From NCBI GenBank assembly GCA_019359615.1, contig JAHHHA010000006.1:228231-292230 (forward strand): DNA of 64,000 bases, written 5' to 3'. The stretch comes from Cyanosarcina radialis HA8281-LM2 (lineage in GTDB: Bacteria; Cyanobacteriota; Cyanobacteriia; Cyanobacteriales; CCAP-1448). This document shows, piece after piece, positions 54,520-63,868 of this stretch; position 1 is the stretch's first letter; every line of letters starts with the position of its first letter. Below the pieces are notes generated by a model, which made no database searches, was not told where the DNA came from, and worked only from the letters and a program-made list of their open reading frames with translations. The translations under genes were made by a program, and so were the position numbers.

Positions 54520-54844
54520 GATAAAGGTAAATGTGAAGGAAAGAGCGTGCTAAATAAGAAATATTTGCAATAAGTGATTGTATCACGATTTTGAGTTTTG
54601 ACCAGATGGCAGACACGACCAATTCCAGAGACTAATTCGTCAGGTATCCCTAGAAAATTCTCCTTACAGCTAACCAAGGGCGTAACGACCAAGAAGAGTA
54701 ATTTTTATTGCCAATTACTAATGTCAGTCGTGTCAAACCAATTTGCCATTCACAATTAACAGTTAGCCCCTACTTGGGAGCAGGGGCTAACTGTTTGAGT
54801 ATTAATAACTACTAATTACCGACCGATAATCGATCGCTACCTAT
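54520..54844. other. Intergenic region with a strong hairpin
   Basis: The only notable structure is a 14-bp perfect inverted repeat, AACAGTTAGCCCCT (54758-54771) and its complement (54782-54795), located 3' of the small gene at 54845. No T-tract follows on the minus strand, so Rho-independent termination is doubtful. The AraC-gene promoter must lie near 54520-54600, which is AT-rich. Confidence 0.55.
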
Positions 54845-55048
54845 TTAGTAAGCCAATGTTTCTAGAGTTTCGCGCAGATAGCGACGCACTCGATCTTCTA
54901 AGCTCAAGCCTTGGGCTTGTTCGTTTTCTGGGCGTTCCGATTGCCAACGCTTAAATCCAGAACTGCGAGCGATCGCTTGCTTGAGATTGCCCCATATTTC
55001 AGAATCTTGGGATACTCGATCGTACCTAGAGGTATAAGAACTAACCAT
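54845..55048 (-). CDS. Small conserved-looking hypothetical protein
   Basis: ATG at 55048 (MVSSYTSRYDRVSQDSEIWG) gives 67 residues. Its composition is protein-like: charged, helical, no membrane segment, ending EDRVRRYLRETLETLAY. It resembles short cyanobacterial proteins of unknown function. It is the last gene before the infB operon, on the same strand but separated by ~310 bp including repeats. Confidence 0.6.
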   Translation of the reverse strand: MVSSYTSRYDRVSQDSEIWGNLKQAIARSSGFKRWQSERPENEQAQGLSLEDRVRRYLRETLETLAY

Positions 55049-55303
55049 CTTTAACAATCCGCTTTCTGAATTTTGCACTTTAAACCAATTCTACAGGTAG
55101 AGTTATCTGTTGCTGCTAAACCTTAATAATTACCATCTTCGATTTAGCTTAAATCGCGATCGTTTCTATTATAAGCTGGCAGGTTTTACTACTTTTGGTA
55201 TCCAGATATACAATCGATCGAAAGTCTTCCTTGATGTATGAATCCTTACTACTTAGGAGAGAGGGCAGAGAGAGGAAGAGAGGGAGAAGGGGGAGAATAA
55301 TCT

Positions 55304-55345
55304 ATGCCCTATGCCCTATGCCCTATGCCCTATGCCCTATGCCCT
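55304..55345. repeat. Six perfect heptamer repeats ATGCCCT
   Basis: Tandem ATGCCCT units lie directly downstream of the infB stop, after a purine-rich GAGAGGGAGA stretch. This is a short tandem repeat of the 7-bp class known in cyanobacteria; copy number is likely variable. Confidence 0.9.
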
Positions 55346-55357
55346 ATGCTCCTAAAC

Positions 55358-58321
55358 TTATTGCGAGAGGGTACGTTTCTTGCTGACCATTTGGAAGGTT
55401 TCGATAATATCTCCTTCCGCCCAGTCGTTGAAGTTATCGACGCGGATGCCGCATTCGTAGCCAGCATTGACTTCCTTGATATCGTCTTTGACCCGTTTCA
55501 AGGAATCCAGCACGCCTTGATAGATAACTTTTCCACCCCGAAGCACTCGCAGTTGACAATTACGGATGGCTTTACCCGATAAGACGTAGCAGCCAGCCAC
55601 CGTACCGCGACCGACGGGGAAGACGGCTCGCACCTCGACTTGACCGAGAGGTTCTTCCACCTGTTCGGGATCGAGCAACCCTTCCATGGCTGCTTGGATA
55701 TCGTCCAGCAGCTTGTAGATGATGTTGTATTCCCGAATATCGACCCCGGCTCGATCGCCTGCTAAACGAGCGCCGCTAGCTAGGGTAGTGCTAAAACCAA
55801 TAATTACTGCCCCGCTAGCCGCAGCTAGATCGACATCGGTTTCGGTGATTTCGCCAGCAGCGGCTAACAGCACTCGCACTTGTACTTCTTTTTGCGGCAG
55901 TTGTTGTAAGGACCCTAGAATCGCTTCTACCGATCCTTGTACGTCGGCCTTCAAAATCAAGTTGAGTTCCTTGAGCGAACCTTCTTGGGCTTGGGCCGAG
56001 ATTGTATTCAGGCTGATGCGCCGCCCGCCCATAGTTTGTAGGCGAGATGCTCGTTGCTCTTCGCTTCGTTGGTCGGCGAGCGCTCTGGCTTCTTTTTCGC
56101 TGGGGAAGACATCGAATTCATCCCCAGCCGCTGGCACGTCGCTCAATCCTAAGACTTCGACCGCAAATGACGGCGTAGCAGCTTCTACCCGCTCGCCGCG
56201 ATCGTCTACCATCGCTCGAACCTTACCCAAGACGTGACCGACCACCAAGACATCGCTTACCCGCAGCGTCCCATTTTGAACTAGTAAGGTGGCCACGGGG
56301 CCTTTAGCTCGATCGAGATGGGCTTCGATTACCGTGCCTTTAGCTGGGCGATTGGGGTTAGCAGAAAGTTCTTCAATTTCTGCCACCAGCAAGATCATTT
56401 CCAGCAGTTCGTCGAGGTTTTCCCCCTTCAAGGCGCTAACTGGCACGATGATGGTGGAACCGCCCCACTTTTCTGACAGCAGGCCGTATTGAGTTAATTC
56501 CTGCTCGACGCGATCGGGTTGGGCTTCTGGTTTATCGACTTTGTTGACAGCGACAATAATCGGCACTTTCGCCGCTTGGGCGTGTTTGATCGCTTCTACG
56601 GTTTGAGGTCTGACTCCATCGTCGGCTGCCACCACCAAAATGGCGATATCTGTCACCCTGGCCCCTCTAGCTCGCATGGCAGTAAAGGCTTCGTGACCGG
56701 GGGTATCTAAAAATACCACTTGCTGATTTTTACCATTATGTTCGACATCGACGTGATAAGCACCGATGTGCTGGGTAATGCCTCCAGCTTCTCCTTGGGC
56801 CACCTTGGTTTGCCGGATCGCGTCGAGCAGGGTAGTTTTACCGTGGTCTACGTGCCCCATAATCGTCACCACTGGCGGCCGCAGTTGCAGTTTGTCTATA
56901 TCCCCGACCTCGATCATTTCGGTGATTTTAGTGGCTGCGGCTGTTTCGGCTTCAGGAGTTTCTACTTCAACGCCCAATTCCTCGGCCACCATGGTCGCGG
57001 TGGGAATATCCAAACCTTGGGTAATATTGACTGCTAAACCTTTGAAAAACAGGATTTTGATCGCCTCGGTTTCTGGAACTGCTAGGAGATCTGCCAGTTC
57101 TCTGACGGTGAGCGATCCACTCAAAGCGATCTTTTCTGGGCGTTCTTTAACGGTCTTTTGTTCCTGCTGGCGATCGCGTTCCGATCGCGATAGAGATTGG
57201 TCGCTCTTAGCTTTTTTGGCTTTCGGTACGCCCGCCCCTGGCGCTATCACCGCGACCGCTCCTGCTACTTTCCGTTTGGGAGGGCGAGCTACGGATAAGC
57301 TAACCACCACGGGGGTTTCTAGATCTTCCAAGTCTTCCGCCAGATCCTCATCGTCATCGACGATTAAGGGGGTGCGTCGCTTGCCTTTAGTTGCAGCTTT
57401 AGCTTTAGCTTGAGCTTCCGGGCTTTCTTCTTCTTCTTCTTCCCAACCTTTACCCCGCTTAGATTGACGAGGAGGGGTAGGCCTGATCAGTTTTGGCTCT
57501 TCAGGTCTAGAAGTTTCAGTTTTTTCCCCTTCGGCGGTTCCTACCACCTTCTTCTTCGGCATTAACCCCACGAGTTCTGGAACTCGATCGCCACCTTCCG
57601 ATCTAGAAGCAGGTTCGGCAGAAGGTCGCTGAGGTCTGAGCAGAATTTCCGGGGGGGCTGTCGGCTCTGGTTGGGTTGGAGTCGATCTTCTATCTTTAGC
57701 CGGTCTGGTTGCCAGGTCTTCTGGGCTAGCTGGCTGGCCGGCTGATTCGGTTTTGGGTCGTTTGAGAATTGGGCGCTCTACCATCACTGACTGAGAAGTG
57801 GGCGGTACTGCTTTAACAGGAGGTGCGGTCAGTTCGGCTCGCGGTTGGCGGACTGCCGCTTCTGGATCTGACAATTCTGTGGCTGTTAAACTGCGGTTTT
57901 CCTCAGATCGATCGGCATGGGCCGTCGTTGGCTTCATCGTTGATGCGGGTGCAGGCTTAGCAACTGGTTGAGGGGGAATCGCCACTTGAGTCCTGGTTTC
58001 TAGGGAGCTACCGTTAGGATCTTTATGTCTGATTTGTAAAATCTGCTGCTTGTGTTCCACCATGGGATGTCCGCTGGTTTTGGGTGCAGGCGTTCCCGGT
58101 CGGCGCTCCGATCGCTCGTTGCCGCTATGCCGCTTTCCAGCCGCAGGGCGGTTGGCGGATTTTTCGGCGGCTGCTCGAATGCGCTCTGCCTCCGACTCTG
58201 AAATCGTGCTGCTATGGCTTTTGACAGCAATATTTAATTGGTCGCAAATTCCCAAAATATCTTTATTTTCCAAATTCAATTCCTTCGATAGTTCGTAAAT
58301 TCTTACTTTGTTGTTGTTCAT
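55358..58321 (-). CDS. infB: Translation initiation factor IF-2
   Basis: GTPase that places fMet-tRNA on the 30S subunit. The 987-residue protein has an IF2_N motif at residues ~1-55 ([20 protein letters not shown]) and a second near 395-440. A very long Pro/charged low-complexity arm (~55-390) lies between. The GTPase domain has G1 [12 protein letters not shown] (~487), G3 DTPGHEAF and G4 NKVDK; domains II-IV follow. The long arm is typical of cyanobacterial IF-2. It is the last gene of rimP-nusA-ylxR-infB. Confidence 0.98.
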   Translation of the reverse strand: MNNNKVRIYELSKELNLENKDILGICDQLNIAVKSHSSTISESEAERIRAAAEKSANRPAAGKRHSGNERSERRPGTPAPKTSGHPMVEHKQQILQIRHKDPNGSSLETRTQVAIPPQPVAKPAPASTMKPTTAHADRSEENRSLTATELSDPEAAVRQPRAELTAPPVKAVPPTSQSVMVERPILKRPKTESAGQPASPEDLATRPAKDRRSTPTQPEPTAPPEILLRPQRPSAEPASRSEGGDRVPELVGLMPKKKVVGTAEGEKTETSRPEEPKLIRPTPPRQSKRGKGWEEEEEESPEAQAKAKAATKGKRRTPLIVDDDEDLAEDLEDLETPVVVSLSVARPPKRKVAGAVAVIAPGAGVPKAKKAKSDQSLSRSERDRQQEQKTVKERPEKIALSGSLTVRELADLLAVPETEAIKILFFKGLAVNITQGLDIPTATMVAEELGVEVETPEAETAAATKITEMIEVGDIDKLQLRPPVVTIMGHVDHGKTTLLDAIRQTKVAQGEAGGITQHIGAYHVDVEHNGKNQQVVFLDTPGHEAFTAMRARGARVTDIAILVVAADDGVRPQTVEAIKHAQAAKVPIIVAVNKVDKPEAQPDRVEQELTQYGLLSEKWGGSTIIVPVSALKGENLDELLEMILLVAEIEELSANPNRPAKGTVIEAHLDRAKGPVATLLVQNGTLRVSDVLVVGHVLGKVRAMVDDRGERVEAATPSFAVEVLGLSDVPAAGDEFDVFPSEKEARALADQRSEEQRASRLQTMGGRRISLNTISAQAQEGSLKELNLILKADVQGSVEAILGSLQQLPQKEVQVRVLLAAAGEITETDVDLAAASGAVIIGFSTTLASGARLAGDRAGVDIREYNIIYKLLDDIQAAMEGLLDPEQVEEPLGQVEVRAVFPVGRGTVAGCYVLSGKAIRNCQLRVLRGGKVIYQGVLDSLKRVKDDIKEVNAGYECGIRVDNFNDWAEGDIIETFQMVSKKRTLSQ

Positions 58322-58496
58322 CCCCTAAGCCCCCATCGTCCGTAACTCTTGTTTATGCTTCGATTAAGCTTTCATCTAACCCTGCGCTCATGTTCGTCCT
58401 CCCCTATTGATTTATTGTTAGAGACGCGAGACTCGCGCCGTAAAAAAATTATTGCTTGCCAGTTACTTTCTCCTTTCTTCATTCATAATTCGTCCT

Positions 58497-58751
58497 TCAT
58501 AATTCATCATTCAGCCGCTGTCCTAATTTTTGGTAGATTTCTTCTGGTACGTTAGCTTTGAGCGATCGCCCTAACCGATTCTTCTTTTTTGCCAGGTCGA
58601 GACAGCTTTTCTGGGGACAGAGGTAGGCGGAACGACCGATCCCCCCATCCAATTGTACCTGCTGTGATGGATGGACTTTGACAATCCGCCAAAACGCACT
58701 CTTTAACGCTACTAGTCGGCAACTCGCACAGCGTCGGTAATTCTTCTCCAT
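58497..58751 (-). CDS. YlxR family RNA-binding/nucleoid protein
   Basis: An 84-residue YlxR (DUF448) protein between nusA and infB, its standard place. Motifs: NYRRCASCRLVALKSAFWRIV, and GIGRSAYLCPQKSCLDLAKK. The usual basic patch is retained. The 175-nt gap to infB contains a GAGACGCGAGACTCGCG hairpin repeat and AT-rich short repeats, unusually long for this operon. Confidence 0.92.
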   Translation of the reverse strand: MEKNYRRCASCRLVALKSAFWRIVKVHPSQQVQLDGGIGRSAYLCPQKSCLDLAKKKNRLGRSLKANVPEEIYQKLGQRLNDEL

Positions 58752-58837
58752 TAGGGGTAGTCTTGACTATTTTATCTATTGTGCCTGCGATCTCCTTTCA
58801 TTCTAGAAATTAGGAGGGATTTTAGAGCGAGCGCACT

Positions 58838-60094
58838 TTATTCTGTTTCCTCTAACTCGCTCGCCTCTAAATCTTCGGGTAATTCTTCCTCAAATTCATC
58901 GATTTCTTCCTCCTCTGGTTCGGCGGCTCTTAACTCTTCTTTTTTAGCAATTTCGGCGGCGTAGTCGTACTTGGCAATATCTTTGATATCGATCTTCCAA
59001 CCCGTCAGGCGGGCTGCTAGGCGGACGTTTTGCCCGTCTTTGCCGATGGCCAAACTGAGTTGATCTTCAGCGACTAAGACGTGAGCTTGGCGTTCGTCGG
59101 GATCGATCAGGCGCACTTCTTCCACTCTTGCTGGACTGAGGGCGTTGGAAATATAAGTTGCGGGGTCGGGCGACCACCGAATCACGTCGATTTTTTCGCC
59201 TCGCAGTTCGTTGACTACGACTTGAATTCTGGAACCGCGAGCGCCGATGCAAGCTCCTACAGGATCGACATCTCTTTCTAGGGTATCAACTGCGATTTTG
59301 GTGCGAGAGCCAATATGCCTGGCCGGAGGGTTAGCTTCCCGCGCTACGGCGACGATCCGCACTACTTCGTCTTCAATTTCTGGGACTTCGTTGGCAAATA
59401 AATAAACCACTAAGCCAGCATCAGCCCTCGAAATGATGATTTGCGGGCCTCGGTGCGGGCCTTCGCGGACTTTTTTCAAGAACACTTTAAAGGTGGCATT
59501 AATTCGGTAGTTGTCGTTAGGTAACTGCTCTCGCTTGGGGAGTTCGGCTTCTACGTCTGGCTGCCCTAAGCCGCTATTGACTGCCATAATTACCGATTGG
59601 CGCTCGAACCGCAGCACCCTAGCTTGTAGAACCGTGCCTTCGAGATCTTCAAACTCTTCTTGGACTAGCTTGCGTTGCTGATCTCGCAATTTTTGGGATA
59701 GCACTTGCTTAGTCTGAATGGCGGCCATCCGCCCGAACTCCCGCTGGTCTGGGGTGACATCCAAAATTACTGAATCGCCCAAGAAAGCCTCGGTAGTAGC
59801 TTCTTGAACTTCTTCTAGGGAAATTTGGTGGTCGCTGTCGGCAACTTCTTCGACGATGACTTTGGTAGCTAAGATCCGGAAACCTTCTTCTTCCAGATCT
59901 AGTTCGACATCGAAGTTGTCGAAGAAATCTTCTTCAAAATGAAACCCATCGAGGCGTTGAGCGCGACGATAGCGCTCGTATCCTTTCAGCAGGGCTTCTT
60001 TGAGGGCCGCTTGTACGGCTAGTCTCGGCAAATTTCGCTCGCGGCTGATGCTGTCGATTAAATCTTTCAGTCCTGGTAAGGTAACTATTGACAT
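58838..60094 (-). CDS. nusA: Transcription termination/antitermination factor NusA
   Basis: RNA-polymerase-binding factor for pausing, termination and antitermination. The 418-residue protein has the N-terminal polymerase-binding domain, an S1 domain (GTVLQARVLRFERQSVIMAV) and two KH domains (VDPVGACIGARGSRIQVVVNEL; LAIGKDGQNVRLAARLTGW). Unlike the enterobacterial form it lacks the two acidic repeat domains and ends in a short very acidic tail (EEEEIDEFEEELPED), as in other cyanobacteria. Confidence 0.97.
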   Translation of the reverse strand: MSIVTLPGLKDLIDSISRERNLPRLAVQAALKEALLKGYERYRRAQRLDGFHFEEDFFDNFDVELDLEEEGFRILATKVIVEEVADSDHQISLEEVQEATTEAFLGDSVILDVTPDQREFGRMAAIQTKQVLSQKLRDQQRKLVQEEFEDLEGTVLQARVLRFERQSVIMAVNSGLGQPDVEAELPKREQLPNDNYRINATFKVFLKKVREGPHRGPQIIISRADAGLVVYLFANEVPEIEDEVVRIVAVAREANPPARHIGSRTKIAVDTLERDVDPVGACIGARGSRIQVVVNELRGEKIDVIRWSPDPATYISNALSPARVEEVRLIDPDERQAHVLVAEDQLSLAIGKDGQNVRLAARLTGWKIDIKDIAKYDYAAEIAKKEELRAAEPEEEEIDEFEEELPEDLEASELEETE

Positions 60095-60174
60095 AATGTA
60101 AAACTCCTTAGTCGGCTCTCAGCAGTCAGAGCTTTCAGTAAATAACAACTGACAACTGACAATTAGCAAATTAA

Positions 60175-60609
60175 TTATTGATGGTCGTCCAGCTTGACTT
60201 GGGCGACTAGGTTTAAGGGAATGGCTATAGCTCGACCTTTTTGGCTAATTTGCACCGATTTGTCGTCTCGGTTAATTAGCTGACCCTGCCATTGGGACTT
60301 TCCCTGCCAAGGTTCGGCTGTAGTCACGGTGACGGGGAATCCTTTAAAAGAGATAAAATCTCGATCGGCGGTGAGATTGCGGGAAACTCCAGGGCTGGAA
60401 ATCTCAAGCACGTAGGGTTCGGAGATCGTCTCGGCTACATCTAGGGCTGCCTCTAAAGATTTGCTCATCCGCTCGCAGTCATCTAAACTAGTGTCAGCCA
60501 GTGGGTTGCGAATATCTACGCGCAAGACTGGCGGACGTTGGTTGGTGTGAAACACTGCTCCCACGACTTCCAATTCCAGATCGGCTCCTACCGCTGTCGC
60601 TAACTCCAT
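60175..60609 (-). CDS. rimP: Ribosome maturation factor RimP
   Basis: A 144-residue RimP, needed for 30S subunit maturation. Motifs: LELEVVGAVFHTNQRPPVLRVDI, the catalytically silent core DDCERMSKSLEAALD and VLEISSPGVSRNLTADRDF. ATG at 60609 is close to the family N-terminus. First gene of the rimP-nusA-ylxR-infB operon; an intrinsic-terminator-like hairpin lies about 40 nt upstream in its leader. Confidence 0.95.
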   Translation of the reverse strand: MELATAVGADLELEVVGAVFHTNQRPPVLRVDIRNPLADTSLDDCERMSKSLEAALDVAETISEPYVLEISSPGVSRNLTADRDFISFKGFPVTVTTAEPWQGKSQWQGQLINRDDKSVQISQKGRAIAIPLNLVAQVKLDDHQ

Positions 60610-60650
60610 TATTTGGGGTATTAAGGGATGAGTGATGACACACCTCCAAT

Positions 60651-60673
60651 AAAAAAAGTGGGTTATTACCCAC
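60651..60673 (-). terminator. Terminator-like hairpin in the leader of the rimP operon
   Basis: On the minus strand, GTGGGT aata ACCCAC (60673-60658) is followed at once by seven Ts (60657-60651), 42 nt before the rimP start codon. It could insulate the operon from upstream transcription or act as a leader attenuator. Confidence 0.55.
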
Positions 60674-61631
60674 CTCTCGCGAAATTATACGCAGAAGCTT
60701 AGCGGCAAATTTGGGAAAATTTGTCGCTATTTATGAGTTTAGCTTATTTAGCACAGTTGTCGCTGGTTTGCTAGTCAAACTAGTCCGGATATAACGCCAG
60801 CCCTTACCTCTAACCCCCTCTCGGTTCGCGCACCGTGCGCTTCGTGCCTTCCCCTTTGCCTCTTTAAATGAAGGTTAAGAATTAAATCAGGTAATTATGG
60901 GATAGCTCTCTAAGTGGAACAGCCCTCTGGGCTATCCCACAAGACATTACCCAATAACAGGGGTGGGAGAGGAAGCCGGAAATATTACACTTCAGTTAGA
61001 CTTGCTATAAGTTAGCGATCGCCGATCTGACTAGAAAAATTGTAGGCGATCGGCCAACAGCTACATCTGAAGAGACATTTACTAGGTTAGCGGAGACAAA
61101 CGATCGAGAGATAATTTTATCGATCGCCTACAATATCAATACTCCTATTGATGCTTTAAAAAACTCAACCCAAGGTTCATCGACAAAGTTGCAGAAAATC
61201 CCAATACCTCCTCGAAAATTTTAGAAAAATTGGTAAGTTATGAAGATCGATATGTTCGGTTACGAATCGTCTCTCATCCCAATACTTCGCTAGAGACTTT
61301 AGAAAAACTAGCAACTGATTGAGATGTGGCAGTGTAAAAAGTGGCTAGAGAAAAAGGCTCTCCTAGACTAAGGATGATAAATATCTAGCAAAAATACCAA
61401 TTTAAGAGAACTCTTTTAATATTACAAAATGCAGCTTGGAAAAAGCAGAACGCAATGAGAGAAAAAGGTTTGGGAGTTAATTGGGAATCGAGAAAGAGAT
61501 AGAATAGCTGAGAGACAAAAGATACTAGAGTATTCAAAAACTCCATCAAAAAGGCCCAATCCTACAACAGTAACACTTTCCCTGTTGAGAATTTCCCATT
61601 TCCTACTTTTAAGTCAGACTAAAGAGGCAAT
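60674..61631. other. Long gene-poor region between rimP and hisB
   Basis: Contains a GGAACAGCCC/GGGCTATCCC hairpin repeat (about 60918-60945), a decayed LRV-repeat pseudogene (61048-61388) and no intact gene. The stretch 61389-61631 is AT-rich and should contain the hisB promoter. Confidence 0.6.
61048..61388 (+). pseudogene. Degenerate leucine-rich-repeat-variant (LRV) protein
   Basis: Translation in two frames gives repeated LRV-like units: SEETFTRLAETNDREIILSI followed by AYNINTPIDAL, then after a frameshift IDKVAENPNTSSKILEKLVS and LRIVSHPNTSLETLEKLATD. These follow the NPNT...LEKLA...VR pattern. At least two in-frame stops (TGA at 61319, TAA at 61335) and a frameshift show it is a pseudogene. 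Confidence 0.65.
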
Positions 61632-62261
61632 ATGCAGATTAGCGATCGCCAACTTCTATCTTCACCATTCCCTCCTCGGACGGCGGTTGTACGCCGCACC
61701 ACTGGCGAAACCGATGTCGAAGTCGCGATCGATCTCGATGGAGTCGGTAAATGTAGCGCCAAGACTGGGATTCCGTTTTTAGATCATATGCTGCATCAAA
61801 TAGCCTCTCACAGCTTAATCGATCTGGAAGTGCGGGCTACAGGCGATATCGAAATTGACGATCATCACACCAATGAAGATGTTGGAATTACCTTGGGACA
61901 AGCGTTAGGGAAAGCACTAGGCGATCGCCAGGGCATTGTCCGTTTCGGTCATTTCGTCGCCCCCTTAGATGAAGCTTTGATTCAGGTGGCGTTAGACTTT
62001 TCCGGACGGCCTCACCTCAGCTATGGCTTGCAAATTCCCACCCAGCGAGTCGGCACTTACGACACTGAGCTAGTGCGAGAGTTTTTTGTGGCCTTGGTGA
62101 ACCACGCTCAGATGACTTTACACATCCGCCAACTCGATGGCATTAACTCCCATCATATTATTGAGGCTACCTTCAAAGCCTTGGCGCGATCGCTCAGAAT
62201 GGCAACTGCGATCGATCCCCGTCGCGCCAATGCCATTCCCAGTTCTAAAGGGGTGTTGTAG
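61632..62261 (+). CDS. hisB: Imidazoleglycerol-phosphate dehydratase
   Basis: Sixth-step enzyme of histidine biosynthesis, dehydrating imidazoleglycerol phosphate. The 209-residue monofunctional protein has all manganese-site motifs: [23 protein letters not shown], the second repeat [15 protein letters not shown] and [20 protein letters not shown] at 61632 gives a short N-terminal extension before the [10 protein letters not shown] start of the fold. It stands alone, without other his genes nearby, as is usual in cyanobacteria. Confidence 0.97.
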   Translation: MQISDRQLLSSPFPPRTAVVRRTTGETDVEVAIDLDGVGKCSAKTGIPFLDHMLHQIASHSLIDLEVRATGDIEIDDHHTNEDVGITLGQALGKALGDRQGIVRFGHFVAPLDEALIQVALDFSGRPHLSYGLQIPTQRVGTYDTELVREFFVALVNHAQMTLHIRQLDGINSHHIIEATFKALARSLRMATAIDPRRANAIPSSKGVL

Positions 62262-62276
62262 GAAGTGTTAAGTTTG

Positions 62277-62442
62277 ACATCCTTCCCCACTAAGCTCAAG
62301 CACGTCGCTATAGTGGGGGATTTCAAATCGCGCGAAATGGATTTTCTGTTTCTTAGATTCTTAATACATCTAGTGTTTGCTCGATGTATGTAATTTGCTC
62401 TGTTGTTGGTTCTAGCTTGTACTCGTAAGTTAATGTCAACAT
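62277..62442 (-). mobile_element. Internally deleted IS200/IS605-type element (TnpB start plus end hairpin)
   Basis: ATG at 62442 on the minus strand begins MLTLTYEYKLEPTTEQITYI and EQTLDVLRI, then stops at 62353. This is the N-terminus of a TnpB protein, normally ~400 residues. About 35 nt further on the same strand is the CCCCAC...GTGGGG hairpin (62285-62318) with GGATGTC, as found at the end of such elements. Nearly the whole tnpB body is deleted. The rest of 62262-62712 holds only short hairpins. Confidence 0.65.
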
Positions 62443-62712
62443 CGTTATATTTTAGCCTACATGAGATGCGAGTGCGTGTAGAAATCTAAAAAGGCTAAAA
62501 TATATTTGTTGGTTGTCAAAAATTCACCTCACCGTTAAACGGACGATAGGAGGTTAACGGGATTCCTCTTTTTGCCTTTTAGATAGACATCCACGACTTT
62601 TACCAGATAATATCGTGAAACCCATAAATAGCTGAAAAACTAGCTATGGCCCATCTCGATCTGGGAATCTGTAGCCTTAATTTGGAGATCGGCAACCCGA
62701 CAAGAACAAATA

Positions 62713-63366
62713 GTGGTAATATCGACAGACCTCGTTAGCTCTCTGGGTTATCTAGGCATTTTCCTCCTCATTTTAGTGTCTCCAGTGCCCCCAGAGATAG
62801 TTTTGCCTTTTGCTGGATTCCTGGCGGCCAGAGGTCAGCTAAATCTGGCTGGGGCGATCGGATCGGGAGTGATGGGAAGTACGCTCGCATCGCTTCCTTG
62901 GTATTTGGCAGGGAGATATTTAGGGGAGGAGCGTTTGATAGCATGGGCCGGACGGCATAAATGGATCGGGCTATCCACTAACGATCTCCAAAGAGCAAAG
63001 CAATGGTTCAAAGAATCTGGCAGTAAGGCAATTCTTTTCAGTCAATGTTTTCCGATCGTCCGTACCCTAATTGCCATTCCCGCAGGCATTAGTCGGATGA
63101 ATTTAGGATTATTTTTGCTATCTCTGGTAGCCAGCGGGATCGTCTGGCAAGGGGCGCTGGCCTCTGCTGGCTATTTTCTGGGCAGTCGATATCTGCTAGT
63201 CCGCCGACATACTAGTTTTCTTCGCTTCGGCGCGCTCCTGCTGTTCGCGATCGCGATAATCTGGTACATCAGACACAGAAGACGAAAAAAATCTAGTTCC
63301 GCTACGCGGAAGTCGAAAGTCAACGCTTCGACAAGCTCAGCGTCCAGTCAAAAGTCAAAAAATTGA
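62713..63366 (+). CDS. DedA family membrane protein
   Basis: A 217-residue DedA/SNARE-associated (VTT domain) membrane protein, probably a lipid scramblase or transporter. Motifs include VSPVPPEIVLPFAGFLAARG, GSTLASLPWYLAGRYLG and FSQCFPIVRTLIAIPAGISRM, with several membrane segments. GTG at 62713 is the best start; no ATG is available. The C-terminal tail (SSSATRKSKVNASTSSASS) is encoded by repeat-like DNA (GCTTCGACAAGCTCAGCG type), suggesting the original stop was lost. Confidence 0.9.
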   Translation: MVISTDLVSSLGYLGIFLLILVSPVPPEIVLPFAGFLAARGQLNLAGAIGSGVMGSTLASLPWYLAGRYLGEERLIAWAGRHKWIGLSTNDLQRAKQWFKESGSKAILFSQCFPIVRTLIAIPAGISRMNLGLFLLSLVASGIVWQGALASAGYFLGSRYLLVRRHTSFLRFGALLLFAIAIIWYIRHRRRKKSSSATRKSKVNASTSSASSQKSKN

Positions 63367-63442
63367 TGCTCCTAGCTTTCGATCTCTGCTGCCTTGTACT
63401 AGTGGCACAGCATTGCCACGCCACTAGAATGTTCGGGACAGA

Positions 63443-63868
63443 TTAGAGGAGATCGTAGAAGGCGATCCCGTTACCGGGTGCTAGATTGCATCGGAGTCCG
63501 TAGTAATGACCCCTTGGTACAAATGATGTCGTTATGGTTGTATTACTACTAGCGGTACTCTTGACTGTACTGCTGCCTAATGTTCCGCCACTTGAATCTG
63601 AAGAAAAAAGCGTGCAAGAAACTTCTTGGTTGTTCGACTTAAATAGTCGAATAGCAGAACGAGTGCTAGTTTTATTTTGGTCGGATGGAATTCTTTGAGT
63701 CATCGGACAGTCTACCAGTGCATTAGAAGTAGAGGTTGTTAAGTTAAAAATATTATTGCCTCCACTAGTTACTTTTAAAGTGTCAGCAAAAGTAGCGGGC
63801 CTGCACGTATTTCCAGAGAAGACGGTGGTTTCGGCCACTGCGGGGGTAGCGATCGCAGCAGCAGACAT
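63443..63868 (-). CDS. Hypothetical exported protein
   Basis: The visible protein has the end of a signal-peptide-like segment (MSAAAIATPAVAETT) and a Ser/Thr-rich mature part with four cysteines (NTCRPATF, LVDCPMT, VSCTLFSS, LRCNLAPG), which could form two disulfides. It ends GIAFYDLL. ATG at 63868 gives 141 residues but only a short hydrophobic start. The frame stays open without ATG towards the window edge, so the true N-terminus may be elsewhere or lost. No family recognised. Confidence 0.6.
   Translation of the reverse strand: MSAAAIATPAVAETTVFSGNTCRPATFADTLKVTSGGNNIFNLTTSTSNALVDCPMTQRIPSDQNKTSTRSAIRLFKSNNQEVSCTLFSSDSSGGTLGSSTVKSTASSNTTITTSFVPRGHYYGLRCNLAPGNGIAFYDLL

Noticed and set aside
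55304..55345. Possible CRISPR array
   Set aside because: A plain 7-bp tandem repeat without spacers; no repeat-spacer pattern or cas gene was seen in the window.
56766..57413. 215-codon plus-strand ORF inside infB
   Set aside because: Ser/Ala-rich antisense shadow of the IF-2 GTPase and linker region.
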